Assembly (NCBI GenBank): GCA_015058655.1 | Contig: SVBX01000025.1 | Span: 1-46,261, forward strand | DNA length: 46,261 nt | Reading direction: 5' to 3' | DNA from: Pseudoselenomonas ruminantium | Lineage (GTDB): Bacteria > Bacillota > Negativicutes > Selenomonadales > Selenomonadaceae | Part shown: one piece after another, positions 7,315 through 15,073 of the stretch | How positions within the stretch are numbered: position 1 is the stretch's first letter | How the letters are laid out: each line of letters begins with the position of its first letter | Program-made: the position numbers and the translations under genes | Notes under the pieces: model-generated | What the model was told of the DNA's origin: nothing | Seen by the model: only the letters and a program-made list of their open reading frames with translations | Database searches by the model: none

Positions 7315-8199
7315 TTAGCGGGCTTGCTTTTCCCTTGCCAGCACCTGCAAATACTTGCCATAGGCGTTCTTCTTCATGGGTTCTGCCAGCTTCAGCAGCT
7401 GCTCGCTGCCGATGTAGCCCATGCGATAGGCGATTTCCTCGATGCAGGCTACCTTCAGCCCCTGGCGGGCCTGGATGGTCTGGACGAACTGGGCTGCCTG
7501 CAGCAGGGACTCATGGGTGCCGGTGTCCAGCCAGGCGTAGCCCCGGCGCATTTTCTCCACCCTGAGCTTCCCGGCTTCCAGGTAGGCCTTGTTCACATCG
7601 GTGATTTCCAGTTCCCCGCGGGGAGAGGGCTTCACCGCCTTGGCGATGTCCACGATGTCCTTGTCATAGAAATAGAGTCCTGTCACCGCGTAGTTTGACT
7701 TGGGCTCTTTCGGCTTTTCCTCCAGGCTGGTGGCGCGGCCTTCCTTGTCAAAGGCCACCACGCCGTAGCGCTCCGGGTCAGACACATAGTAGGCAAAGAC
7801 CGTGGCGCCCTCATCGCAGGCTGCCGCCCTCTGCATGGCTTTGGCCAGATCCGAGCCGTAGAAGATATTATCCCCCAGCACCAGGGCACAGGCTTCACCA
7901 CCAATAAACTCCTCGCCAATCAGGAAAGCCTGGGCCAGTCCGTCAGGGCTGGGCTGCACTGCATAGCTGATGCTGATGCCCAGCTGGCTGCCATCCCCCA
8001 GCAGGCGCCTGAAAAGCTCCTGGTCCTGGGGAGTGGTTATGATAAGGATATCATTGATGCCCGCCAGGAGCAGAGTGCTCAGCGGGTAATATATCATAGG
8101 CTTGTCATAGATGGGCATCAGCTGCTTTGATACCACCTCTGTCAAGGGGTAAAGCCGGGTGCCGGAACCGCCTGCTAAGATTATGCCTTTCTTTGCCAT
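7315..8199 (-). CDS. rfbA: Glucose-1-phosphate thymidylyltransferase
   Basis: Makes dTDP-glucose from dTTP and glucose-1-phosphate, the entry to dTDP-6-deoxysugars. 294 residues, the normal length. Nucleotide motif [20 protein letters not shown] at residues 6-25, [11 protein letters not shown] near 108, substrate loop [20 protein letters not shown], and the [14 protein letters not shown] metal site. ATG at 8199 with AGGCAG upstream. First gene of the rfb unit. The insertion A1/B1 ends about 95 bases upstream, and the A1 junction creates a minus-strand TATAAT at 8293-8298 that might act as a -10 box; no good -35 box was found with it. Confidence 0.95.
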   Translation of the reverse strand: MAKKGIILAGGSGTRLYPLTEVVSKQLMPIYDKPMIYYPLSTLLLAGINDILIITTPQDQELFRRLLGDGSQLGISISYAVQPSPDGLAQAFLIGEEFIGGEACALVLGDNIFYGSDLAKAMQRAAACDEGATVFAYYVSDPERYGVVAFDKEGRATSLEEKPKEPKSNYAVTGLYFYDKDIVDIAKAVKPSPRGELEITDVNKAYLEAGKLRVEKMRRGYAWLDTGTHESLLQAAQFVQTIQARQGLKVACIEEIAYRMGYIGSEQLLKLAEPMKKNAYGKYLQVLAREKQAR

Positions 8200-8293
8200 A
8201 AAAACTGCCTGCCTTTCATGTTGGATTTCAACTTAACTTTTCCAGCATAAATTCTGGAACAATCAAAGCCCCTTGCAGTACTACATCCGAAAA

Positions 8294-8630
8294 TTATAAC
8301 ACCATTGTTCAAATTTTGCCGTAGGCAAAATCTTCCAATTGGTGTTTCAACGAGGCGGGAGATATTAACTCGCCGCCTGTTAGTAGTTTGCCGCCCCCAC
8401 TTATAGAAGCAATGTCATTTAGTTAGGTATCATTGCCCCAACTGCCTTCCCCTTGAGGGGAAGGTGGCAGCCGAAGGCTGACGGATGAGGTGCAAATGAA
8501 CAAGATAAGGCAGATAAACGAGAGAACGCTCCACCTCATCCGCCCCTAACGGGGCACCTTCCCCTCAAGGGGAAGGCTTAACTTAATGACATTGCTTATA
8601 GAAGTGGGGGACATCTTCTTCCGAGTTATA
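8294..8630. mobile_element. Miniature element A, copy 1, interrupted by element B copy 1
   Basis: Element A: TTATA at both ends (8294-8298 and 8626-8630) around a core of about 132 bp when the nested element is removed. The core has three stem-loops (ATTTTGCC-GTA-GGCAAAAT, AGGCGG/CCGCCT, CCCCCAC/GTGGGGG) and ends in CTTCCGAG. It matches copies at 11666-11798 and 16411-16540. The third stem-loop is split by element B. No open reading frame of note. Confidence 0.85.
8410..8594. mobile_element. MITE-like element B, copy 1 (185 bp), nested in element A
   Basis: Terminal inverted repeats CAATGTCATTTAGTTAG and the complement of CTTAATGACATTG. Perfect 10-bp target duplication CTTATAGAAG at 8400-8409 and 8595-8604. 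The inside is a long imperfect hairpin with CCTTCCCCTTGAGGGGAAGG arms. Nearly identical in sequence and equal in length to 29072-29256. No transposase; it would need one supplied in trans. Confidence 0.9.
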
Positions 8631-8704
8631 AGGCCAATATACGCAAGGGCTGCGGTCTTTCTGCCCTTGAAATGTTCCAGCGCCTTGTCATCCTTGTTTT
8701 CCAT
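8631..8704 (-). pseudogene. Possible small gene start cut by element A
   Basis: From an ATG at 8704 the minus strand reads MENKDDKALEHFKGRKTAAL and then runs into element A at the TTATA target. Removing the element restores an open frame for about 60 codons, ending near 8187 over the rfbA start. No family recognised and no strong ribosome site, so it may not be a gene. Confidence 0.25.
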
Positions 8705-8727
8705 GGGAAGAATGCTGTTTCATATCC

Positions 8728-10353
8728 TCACTCTCCCAAGATTTCCTCCTGCCAGTCCGTAATATTCCTGACGCCCTGCTCATAGGAAAAATTGATGCCC
8801 AGGGCATGTACCATCTGCCCTTTCTCCCGGGCAGGGCGGATGTATTTCTCGGCATATTTCTGCGTGTCTATCTGCCATACGGCCTCCGCTGCGCTTTTGT
8901 CCAGCTTGAACTCTATGATATAGAGATGCCCATCCGTATCCAGCACGCCGTCGATGCGCCCAATATTCGTGGTGACTTCCGTCTGCATCTCCATGCCGCA
9001 CATGCGGAAGATGGTGTAGACAATGGACTGGTGATATTTCTCCTGTTTTACCTGAATGTCGTAACTTAGCCCCGCGAAGAATTCCCGCAAATAATCAATA
9101 ATCAGCGCTGTAGCCCCCGACATGGCAGCCCGGAACAGCTTGACAGCATAAGTATCTGGCTCTGAAAACCTCTCATATGTGGTGAGCAGTCCAACTTCAA
9201 AGGACGACCGCACCTCGAAATTAGGGAAACGCAAGGCAAAGCTGCGCAGCTTGCCCATATCCAGCAAATGATCCAGCGTCAGGTAGCCGGTCTGAAACAG
9301 CAGCTGGACGGCCCGCTCAAAGGGAACATTATGGCCTGACAAATCTACAAGGTTAAAGGTAGCAAGTGAATCAACTGACATACTGGCCTCCACCATATCT
9401 GTCAGGAACATGTTTTTACCAAGCAAAAGTCTCAGTAAAAATGTTGGCGTACCGGTTTCAAACCAATAATTTTGAAAAACTCCGTTGTTATAAAAGAACT
9501 TGCCAATTGAAACAGGATTGTAGACCGTCTCTGACTCATCCGCAAAACAAAAGCCGTCATACCAGAATTTCACTTCCGACAGTAGTTCCCCCATGGTCAT
9601 GCCCCGTCCTGTCCCACTGCGTCTTTCCTGGCGTGACAGGGCCTCCAAATGCTCGGAAAAACTCTGCTCCAGTTCCTCCTGGGTATAGCCAAACATGGTG
9701 GCATAGTCCACGCTCATGCTGATGTCCGTCAAATTATTCAGTTTGCTGAAAATCGACACCTTCGCAAATTTCGTGACCCCAGTCAAGAACACAAAGCGCA
9801 GCAGGGCCTCCGCGCCCTTGATAATCTGGTAGAAGGACTCCAATGCCCTGCGAAAAGCCTCCGCATCCCCTGCATCCTCCACATGGCCGATAATGGGTTT
9901 ATCGTATTCATCAATCAGCAGCACCACACCGCAGGCATATTTTTCATGCAGCTTGCGGATAAGGTCGCCAAACATAACTGCCGCTGACTCACCTCCTGCC
10001 TCCACGCCGTATTCTTTAGCCGTGTACCTAAGCTCCATCTGCAAGCTCTGCTCCATCAGTGCCACAGTGCTGCAATCATACCTGCCGAAGTCAATATGGA
10101 TGACAGGATGCACAGGCCAAGCGTAATCCGTCCCACTAAGAAAAAGCCCCTCAAACATCTCCCGCTTGCCCTGAAACACTGCCTTTAGGGTTGAGACAGT
10201 CAGGCTCTTGCCGAAACGACGGGGACGCGCACAGAAGAACTGCCCCTTAGCCGCTCTGAGCAGTTGATAGATATAACGCGTCTTATCTACATACAGGCAG
10301 TCATATTTCCTCAAATCTGCAAATGTATAAATTGATGTCGAAATTTCCCGCAC
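8728..10353 (-). CDS. AAA-ATPase-like protein with C-terminal PD-(D/E)XK nuclease domain
   Basis: 541 residues. Residues 1-250 are the AAA-ATPase-like region of this family: DKTRYIYQLL, a Walker A-like CARPRRFGKSL at 42-52 and Walker B VVLLIDEYDKPI near 145. The C-terminal 100 residues hold GRIDGVLDTDGHLYIIEFKL, the D...ExK core of a PD-(D/E)XK nuclease (PDDEXK_9/DUF1703 group). These proteins occur in many copies in Negativicutes and Bacteroidetes; their role is not established, with defence or mobile-element links proposed. Start GTG at 10353 with GGAGG nine bases upstream. It stands alone between element clusters, and a decayed relative lies directly upstream (10484-10714). Confidence 0.85.
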   Translation of the reverse strand: MREISTSIYTFADLRKYDCLYVDKTRYIYQLLRAAKGQFFCARPRRFGKSLTVSTLKAVFQGKREMFEGLFLSGTDYAWPVHPVIHIDFGRYDCSTVALMEQSLQMELRYTAKEYGVEAGGESAAVMFGDLIRKLHEKYACGVVLLIDEYDKPIIGHVEDAGDAEAFRRALESFYQIIKGAEALLRFVFLTGVTKFAKVSIFSKLNNLTDISMSVDYATMFGYTQEELEQSFSEHLEALSRQERRSGTGRGMTMGELLSEVKFWYDGFCFADESETVYNPVSIGKFFYNNGVFQNYWFETGTPTFLLRLLLGKNMFLTDMVEASMSVDSLATFNLVDLSGHNVPFERAVQLLFQTGYLTLDHLLDMGKLRSFALRFPNFEVRSSFEVGLLTTYERFSEPDTYAVKLFRAAMSGATALIIDYLREFFAGLSYDIQVKQEKYHQSIVYTIFRMCGMEMQTEVTTNIGRIDGVLDTDGHLYIIEFKLDKSAAEAVWQIDTQKYAEKYIRPAREKGQMVHALGINFSYEQGVRNITDWQEEILGE

Positions 10354-10440
10354 GATGTTGCACCTCCGCTGTATGCCAACACCTCGATCGCTCTACAATT
10401 CTATTTTATCAGCACAAGTCACAACAGGCAGAGCCCTAAT

Positions 10441-10483
10441 TTATAAGGCCATTGTTCCAGTTTTGCCGAAGGCAAAACTTCCT
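10441..10483. mobile_element. Truncated element A (left end only)
   Basis: TTATAAGGCCATTGTTCCAG followed by the first stem-loop (GTTTTGCC/GGCAAAAC), matching the left end of the copy at 11661. The rest is missing. Confidence 0.65.
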
Positions 10484-10714
10484 CATAATACTCTTCCCGC
10501 ACCCGCCGGAAATCATCTAGGGCGTGTTGATTAAATGAACTTGGCCCAGATTTATGGGGATTGGCTGTCCATTGCTAGGCGACAAACCACAGGCATAGCG
10601 GGGCTATGTCGAGGATTTGTCAACGACGCAGGGACAGTCAAGACCCGTGAAGATGGGCTGAGTGAATTAATCAACACGCCCTAGCCCCACGGGCATGACA
10701 TAATGCTGCTTCAT
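10484..10714 (-). pseudogene. Remnant of a second AAA/PD-(D/E)XK (DUF1703-type) gene, with element C inside
   Basis: ATG at 10714 with GAGGTG upstream. The reading is MKQHYVMPVGL, and after removing element C (one TA kept) it continues DDFRRVREEYYEE. The result is the typical N-terminus of this ATPase family (x-LP-IG-DDF-x-IR-x-x-YYxVDKT). The frame then meets the truncated element A. Only about 24 codons survive. Confidence 0.6.
10520..10681. mobile_element. MITE-like element C, copy 1 (162 bp)
   Basis: Perfect terminal inverted repeats GGGCGTGTTGATTAA / TTAATCAACACGCCC, flanked by TA on both sides (10518-10519, 10682-10683). Removal with one TA restores a reading frame, which supports a TA target duplication. 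Inside are further stems such as GACAAA...TTTGTC and GCATAGC-GGG-GCTATG. No coding region. Confidence 0.8.
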
Positions 10715-10756
10715 ACGCTCACCTCACTCCATATGAATTTTCTGCCTTTATCTTTA

Positions 10757-10801
10757 TTGTAGCAAAAAGGAGGTGCATGTCAACATTGCAGTCCAAGAGC
10801 G
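10757..10801. repeat. 45-bp direct repeat, copy 2 (copy 1 at 78-122)
   Basis: Identical to 78-122. Here it encodes the last residues of the DUF5672 glycosyltransferase remnant up to its stop at 10754. Confidence 0.9.
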
Positions 10802-11665
10802 TTTCTCATCTTTCTTGTCCTGTATGGCAAAGGAGAGAGCCGTCTTCACCTCCGGCACCTTGAATTCCGGCAGGTGTGTACCTGCGTAGCCGAAAAAGCT
10901 ATCCTCATTGTTTAAGAAAATACCGCTATAGGGATGGCTGCTTAGAAGATTTTTGTGCCTTTCTATGAGGTTCAAGCAGGAGCTCACCTTTCTAAGGGAA
11001 AGCCCTCCATTGCCTACCTGCGCTCCTACCAGATGCCAGGTAAAATCGAACTTCGGATAGGGCGCTCCTATATAGTCATAGCCCATGTCGCAGAACTCCA
11101 GCAGCTTGTCCTCAAAGAGGAAAACGTCTAGCTGGTGGATGAGTATATACTCATAGTCTGCAAAGCGATTATAGAAATCCTTCGTCAACAGCAGCCTGCT
11201 ATAGCCCTTGAGGCTCTCAAAGTATTCTTTGGGGAACTCCTGCACATCGAAGCCCTCTTCCAGGCCGCCATAAGTGGGCTTCAGTCCCTCCGGTACTGCA
11301 AAAATCTTCTTGCAGGAGGGCAAAACCCTGCGCAGCTGGCATAGGGAAATCTCTTCCGTGGGGCTTAGGTTTTCCTTGTAGGCAGGTATTACAACTGCTA
11401 CCTTGCTGAGTAGTTCCGGTTTATTGCCAAGCATTTCCTCCTTTTGGCGCTGTTCCCGAATATCCGCTCTGATTTCCTCTGTATTTTTTCTCATATAGGA
11501 AGGTGACAGGCTCCATTTTTCAAAGAATTTCTGCATATTGCGCTGTATAAGGCTGGAGTACGAATGCTCAATCCCAGGGGCTGTCTGGGATTTTTCCTCC
11601 ACCTTCCTGAAGGAGCTGCTGCCCCAATGATGTATGAAGGTATCCTTCAAGAGCAGGAGATTATA

Positions 11666-11798
11666 AGGCCATTGTTCCAGCTTTGTCGATAGACAAAGCT
11701 TCCTCTTGGCCTTTCAACGAGGCGGGAGATATGTGCTCACCGCCTGTTATGATATTCGCCACCCCCACCTATAGAGGTGGGGGACATCTTCTTCCGAG
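11666..11798. mobile_element. Miniature element A, copy 2, inserted in a glycosyltransferase gene
   Basis: Core of 133 bp between two TTATA copies (11661-11665 and 11799-11803). Shares long identical stretches with copies 1 and 3, including AACGAGGCGGGAGATATG and GACATCTTCTTCCGAG. The first stem-loop differs in sequence (CTTTGTC-GATA-GACAAAG) but keeps its pairing, a compensatory change pointing to a selected structure. Confidence 0.9.
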
Positions 11799-12406
11799 TT
11801 ATAGCCCTTCTCAATGATTCTCAGGCTATAATCATTGTCCTCGAAGTTTCCCGGCGTGAAGCGCTCATCCAGGCCGCCGACCGCTTCGTAGACTTCTCTC
11901 TTGAAAAGATAGCAAAATCCCACCAAATGGGGACGCTCTTCCCACTTAGCAGGATTGCTATGGTTGAAGCCAGCGGCAAAGGCCTGCATGGCCTCCATAT
12001 CGCCGCCATAGGGCACATGGATTTGCTGCCCATTGGAAACATTATTCGACAGACAGCTGACAGCTCCCACCTTTCCATTACTGTAAAGGCCTCTTTTTAG
12101 ATTGGCAAGCCAGTTTTCTGTCACTACAGTGTCGCTGTTCAGCAGGAGCAGGCTATCTCCTCTGGCAATCTCCAGCCCCTGGTTGCAGCCCTTTGGAAAC
12201 CCCATATTCTCCTTGTTCTCAATCAGCCTTATATCCGCCTGCCCCCGCAGATATTCCGGGGAACCATCCGTAGAAGCATTGTCAACCAAAATAAGCTCAT
12301 ATTCCTCCGGGGTATGGGCTCTGATGCTTTCCAAGCACATCCTGGTCAAATTCAGGGTATTGAAGCTTAAAATTATGATACTGGTCATAGCATTTCTCCA
12401 TTAACG

Positions 12407-12474
12407 CAAATTTCACGATGACATCCGGCTTTTCCTGCTTCGACCTCAATACGTCCTCCGTAATATTTTGTTGT
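12407..12474 (-). pseudogene. Possible short relic of an rfbB-like gene
   Basis: The minus strand reads EKPDVIVKFA in frame, close to EKPEVIVNFA of rfbB (5579-6610), with about ten less similar codons before it. It lies between the acetyltransferase stop and the GT2 start. Short, so it could be chance. Confidence 0.3.
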
Positions 12475-13521
12475 CTATGCTTTTATTGCTGCCAGAGCCT
12501 TCTGTGCAGCCGCTACTCTCTCCTCTATATAGTTTCTGCCTCCACCACACCAATAAAATATATCCTCATCCAGTGCCGATAAGATTTTTGCCCCAAAATC
12601 AGAAACGTAATCCAGACACATCATTGTTCCATAATTTATGCCGGCTATATAGTAATCCGTATTCTGCCAAACAGCTGGTGTCAATTTTTTCGCATATAAG
12701 ACACCTTTTCCACTGTCACAGATTTGCAAGCATCCCTTTATATGGTTGAGCTCTCCACCGTCACCACCACTATTGGAAACCACCATCAGCAAACATTCTG
12801 CCGGAGCATATTTGGCATATTGTTCCAAAACCTTGTCCAGAAGTGAGTCCTTTTCACCATAGTCTGATAAAAAGACGCATATCTTTTTCCCTTGACTGCG
12901 CTCCTTTTGAATCATCTTGGCTAAACTGCTCTCATCCATCTTCACGCCAGGATCATATTTTTCCACAAATTCCTCAACATTGTACATCATGGGGATATTT
13001 TTCAGGAATTCCTCATAGGGCCAGTACCAATATTTTATGCGTTGCAATTTATCTATAATATCCTGGCTGAACCTGTACTTAATCACCTTGGCAGGGTTGC
13101 CTGCTACCACAGCATACGGAGGCACATCCTTTGCCACCACAGCACCGGCTCCTATGACGGCACCATTATTTATATGTACCCCACCCATTATTCTGGCACC
13201 ATCACCTATCCAAACATCATTGCCAATCAGGATATGGTTCCTTCTGGGGCGAATCCTCCAGCCACAGTCCCATTCCCCGGAATAATGTATCCAAAAGGGC
13301 GAAGTAGTTACTCTTCTATAATCATGATCTGACCCAACACAAAAAATCCCCTGTCCGATGGAACAATATCGTCCAATCATAACCTTGGCTGAGCCGGCAA
13401 TAAAATCCCTTGTATGGATCATATAGCTGCCCCAATCTGCCAGCCAATGTCCACTGGGATCTGCAACGGCTCTCCTATTTCTTGCATTTTCAACAGATGC
13501 TTTCGGACTAATATATGCCAT
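12475..13521 (-). CDS. CatB/LbH-type acetyltransferase with extra C-terminal domain
   Basis: 348 residues. Residues about 30-165 are a left-handed beta-helix acetyltransferase: GRYCSIGQGIFCVGSDHDY, ILIGNDVWIGDGARIMGGV, INNGAVIGAGAVVAKDVPPYA and VVAGNPAKVIKYRF, with the catalytic His in SDHDYRR. It should transfer acetyl from acetyl-CoA to a sugar hydroxyl or amine in the cytoplasm. Residues about 200-348 form a second domain (KKICVFLSDYGEKDSLLDKV, YYIAGINYGTMMCLDYVSDF) that I do not recognise. ATG at 13521 with GGGGTGGG upstream. Its neighbours are glycosyltransferases, so a decorated glycan is the likely target. Confidence 0.85.
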   Translation of the reverse strand: MAYISPKASVENARNRRAVADPSGHWLADWGSYMIHTRDFIAGSAKVMIGRYCSIGQGIFCVGSDHDYRRVTTSPFWIHYSGEWDCGWRIRPRRNHILIGNDVWIGDGARIMGGVHINNGAVIGAGAVVAKDVPPYAVVAGNPAKVIKYRFSQDIIDKLQRIKYWYWPYEEFLKNIPMMYNVEEFVEKYDPGVKMDESSLAKMIQKERSQGKKICVFLSDYGEKDSLLDKVLEQYAKYAPAECLLMVVSNSGGDGGELNHIKGCLQICDSGKGVLYAKKLTPAVWQNTDYYIAGINYGTMMCLDYVSDFGAKILSALDEDIFYWCGGGRNYIEERVAAAQKALAAIKA

Positions 13522-13551
13522 ATACCCACCCCTAAATCAACTATACTGCCC

Positions 13552-13568
13552 CAATGTCATTTAGTTAA
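13552..13568. repeat. Solo terminal repeat of element B
   Basis: CAATGTCATTTAGTTAA, the same as the outer end of the two 185-bp elements, with no partner end nearby. A relic of a deleted copy. Confidence 0.6.
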
Positions 13569-13576
13569 CAGCATAT

Positions 13577-13605
13577 ACAAAAAGAACCCGCCCAAAGCAG
13601 GCTCT
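13577..13605 (-). terminator. Terminator after the phosphohexomutase gene
   Basis: On the minus strand AGAGCCTGC-TTTGG-GCGGGTTCT followed by TTTTTG: a 9-bp stem with two G-U pairs and a T-run. It lies about 57 bases after the stop at 13662, beyond element C copy 2. Confidence 0.75.
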
Positions 13606-13607
13606 TA

Positions 13608-13651
13608 GGGCGTGTTGATTAATTCACTAAGCTCATTTAATCAACACGCCC
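13608..13651. mobile_element. Element C, copy 2: 44-bp internal-deletion derivative
   Basis: Flanked by TA (13606-13607, 13652-13653). It has both GGGCGTGTTGATTAA ends. Read on the minus strand it is the first 23 bases of copy 1 (one change) joined directly to its last 21, so the middle of the element is deleted. Confidence 0.75.
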
Positions 13652-13661
13652 TAATCAAATA

Positions 13662-15020
13662 TCAACCACGAATCATTTTCAGGAGCTCATCGGTTTTCTC
13701 CCTGCAAAGCTCCAAATTCCCCCTGGATTCCACATTCAATCTTATCAAAGGCTCAGTATTGGAACGACGGATATTGAAGCGCCAGTTCCCCAAATCCATG
13801 CTCAGGCCGTCAAGATGAGAGATTTCCTTTGCCTCATCACCATAGAATGCCTCTGCAGAACTCATGATATCCGCAGCCTTCTCCACGCTCTCAAGTCTGG
13901 TATTTATCTCCCCGGACACCGGATACTTCGCCATGCGCTCCTTCAGAAGAGACGAAAGGCTTCTCCCCTTGCGGCTCATCAGCTCAGCCACCAGCAGCCA
14001 GGGAATCATGCCGCTGTCGCAGTAGGAGAAATCCCGGAAATAATGATGGGCGCTCATCTCGCCGCCATAGACAGCATCCACTTCGCGCATCTTCGCCTTG
14101 ATGAAAGCATGGCCGCCCTTGCAGACCACCGGCTCGCCGCCGGCCTCCTTTACCAGCTCAATGGTATTCCAGATGCAGCGGGGGTCATAGACCACCTTGG
14201 CACCTTTATCCTTCTCCAGGAAAGCCTGGGCCAGGAACCCCACCATGTAATAGCCCTCGATGAAATTGCCCCGCTCATCATAAAGGAAGCAGCGGTCAAA
14301 ATCTCCATCCCAAGCCACGCCAAAATCAGCCCCATGCTCCACCACAGCCTTGGCCGTGACCTCACGGTTCTCAGGCAGCAGCGGGTTTGGTACGCCATGG
14401 GGGAAAGAACCGTCCGGCTCCCCATAAACGGGAATAATCTCAAAGGGAAGATATTTTGACAGCGCCTTCAGCACAGGTCCCGCAGAGCCATTGCCGCTAT
14501 TGGCCACTATCTTCAGCGGCTTCAGTGCCTTGAGGTCCACAAAGGACAGGATGCGCTTGATATAATCCTCCAGCATATCCTGCTGCACCAGAGCCGCAGG
14601 AGCAGCCGCAGGGGCAGGCAGTTCCGCCCCCTCCTCCACAGCAGCCGCCAGCGCCTTGAGCTCGTCCTTGGTGAGAGGTACGGCGCCCCGGCGCACCAGC
14701 TTGAGACCGTTATACTCCTTGGGATTGTGGCTGGCCGTAACCATCAGTCCGCCATCCATCTCCCCTGCCGCATGGTAGATCATCTCCGTGCCGCAAAGAC
14801 CGATATCCACTGTCTCACAGCCGGCCTCAGTCAGCCCCTTGGCCAGCGCCTTCACCAGGCTTTCCCCGGAAAGGCGTATGTCGTGGCCCACTGCCACCCG
14901 CTTGGCATCGAAGAGACTGGGGAACGCCCTTCCTATGCGATAATAAAGTTCCTCATTGACCTCCTGGGGATAAATCCCCCGCAGATCATAAGCACCAAAA
15001 GCCTTGGTCGTAATTGCCAT
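13662..15020 (-). CDS. manB: Phosphomannomutase / phosphoglucomutase
   Basis: Interconverts hexose-6-phosphate and hexose-1-phosphate, supplying mannose-1-phosphate for GDP-mannose or glucose-1-phosphate for dTDP-glucose. 452 residues, normal for the alpha-D-phosphohexomutase family. Four-domain hallmarks in order: catalytic phosphoserine loop TASHNPKEYNGLK near 95, magnesium site DGDFDRC near 240, sugar-binding GGEMSAHHYF near 320, and phosphate-binding RRSNTEPLIRLNVES near 420. ATG at 15020 with GAGGTG upstream. No separate mutase lies in the GDP-mannose operon further right, so this gene may serve both pathways. The mannose versus glucose preference cannot be read from sequence. Confidence 0.9.
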   Translation of the reverse strand: MAITTKAFGAYDLRGIYPQEVNEELYYRIGRAFPSLFDAKRVAVGHDIRLSGESLVKALAKGLTEAGCETVDIGLCGTEMIYHAAGEMDGGLMVTASHNPKEYNGLKLVRRGAVPLTKDELKALAAAVEEGAELPAPAAAPAALVQQDMLEDYIKRILSFVDLKALKPLKIVANSGNGSAGPVLKALSKYLPFEIIPVYGEPDGSFPHGVPNPLLPENREVTAKAVVEHGADFGVAWDGDFDRCFLYDERGNFIEGYYMVGFLAQAFLEKDKGAKVVYDPRCIWNTIELVKEAGGEPVVCKGGHAFIKAKMREVDAVYGGEMSAHHYFRDFSYCDSGMIPWLLVAELMSRKGRSLSSLLKERMAKYPVSGEINTRLESVEKAADIMSSAEAFYGDEAKEISHLDGLSMDLGNWRFNIRRSNTEPLIRLNVESRGNLELCREKTDELLKMIRG

Positions 15021-15073
15021 TTATTTCACCTCATCGGATTCATACACTCATATAAGATTCATAGGGCCTTTGC

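Larger units (their letters stand above)
10754..12388 (-). pseudogene. Glycosyltransferase (GT2 + DUF5672) gene split by element A
   Basis: The 5' part (12388 to about 11804) encodes a GT2 domain of about 195 residues: IIILSFNTLNLTRM, LVDNASTDGS, LLNSDTVVT, ending IIEKGYN. It then reads 16 codons into element A and stops at 11747. The 3' part resumes at 11660 with LLLLKDTFIHHWGSSSF, the end of the GT2 domain, followed by a DUF5672 domain (KVAVVIPAYKENLS, YEYILIHQLDVFLFEDKL, YDYIGAPYP, GNGGLSLRKV). Removing the element with one TTATA gives an unbroken frame of about 500 codons (GGC TAT AAT CTC CTG). ATG at 12388 with GGAG upstream. The 3' part could be made separately from a TTG at 11650, but loss of the enzyme is more likely. 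The GT2 half is a close relative of 1257-3527. Confidence 0.85.

Noticed and set aside
8200..13660. Transposase genes belonging to elements A, B or C
   Set aside because: Both strands were read; no open frame with transposase motifs was found, so the elements are non-autonomous here.
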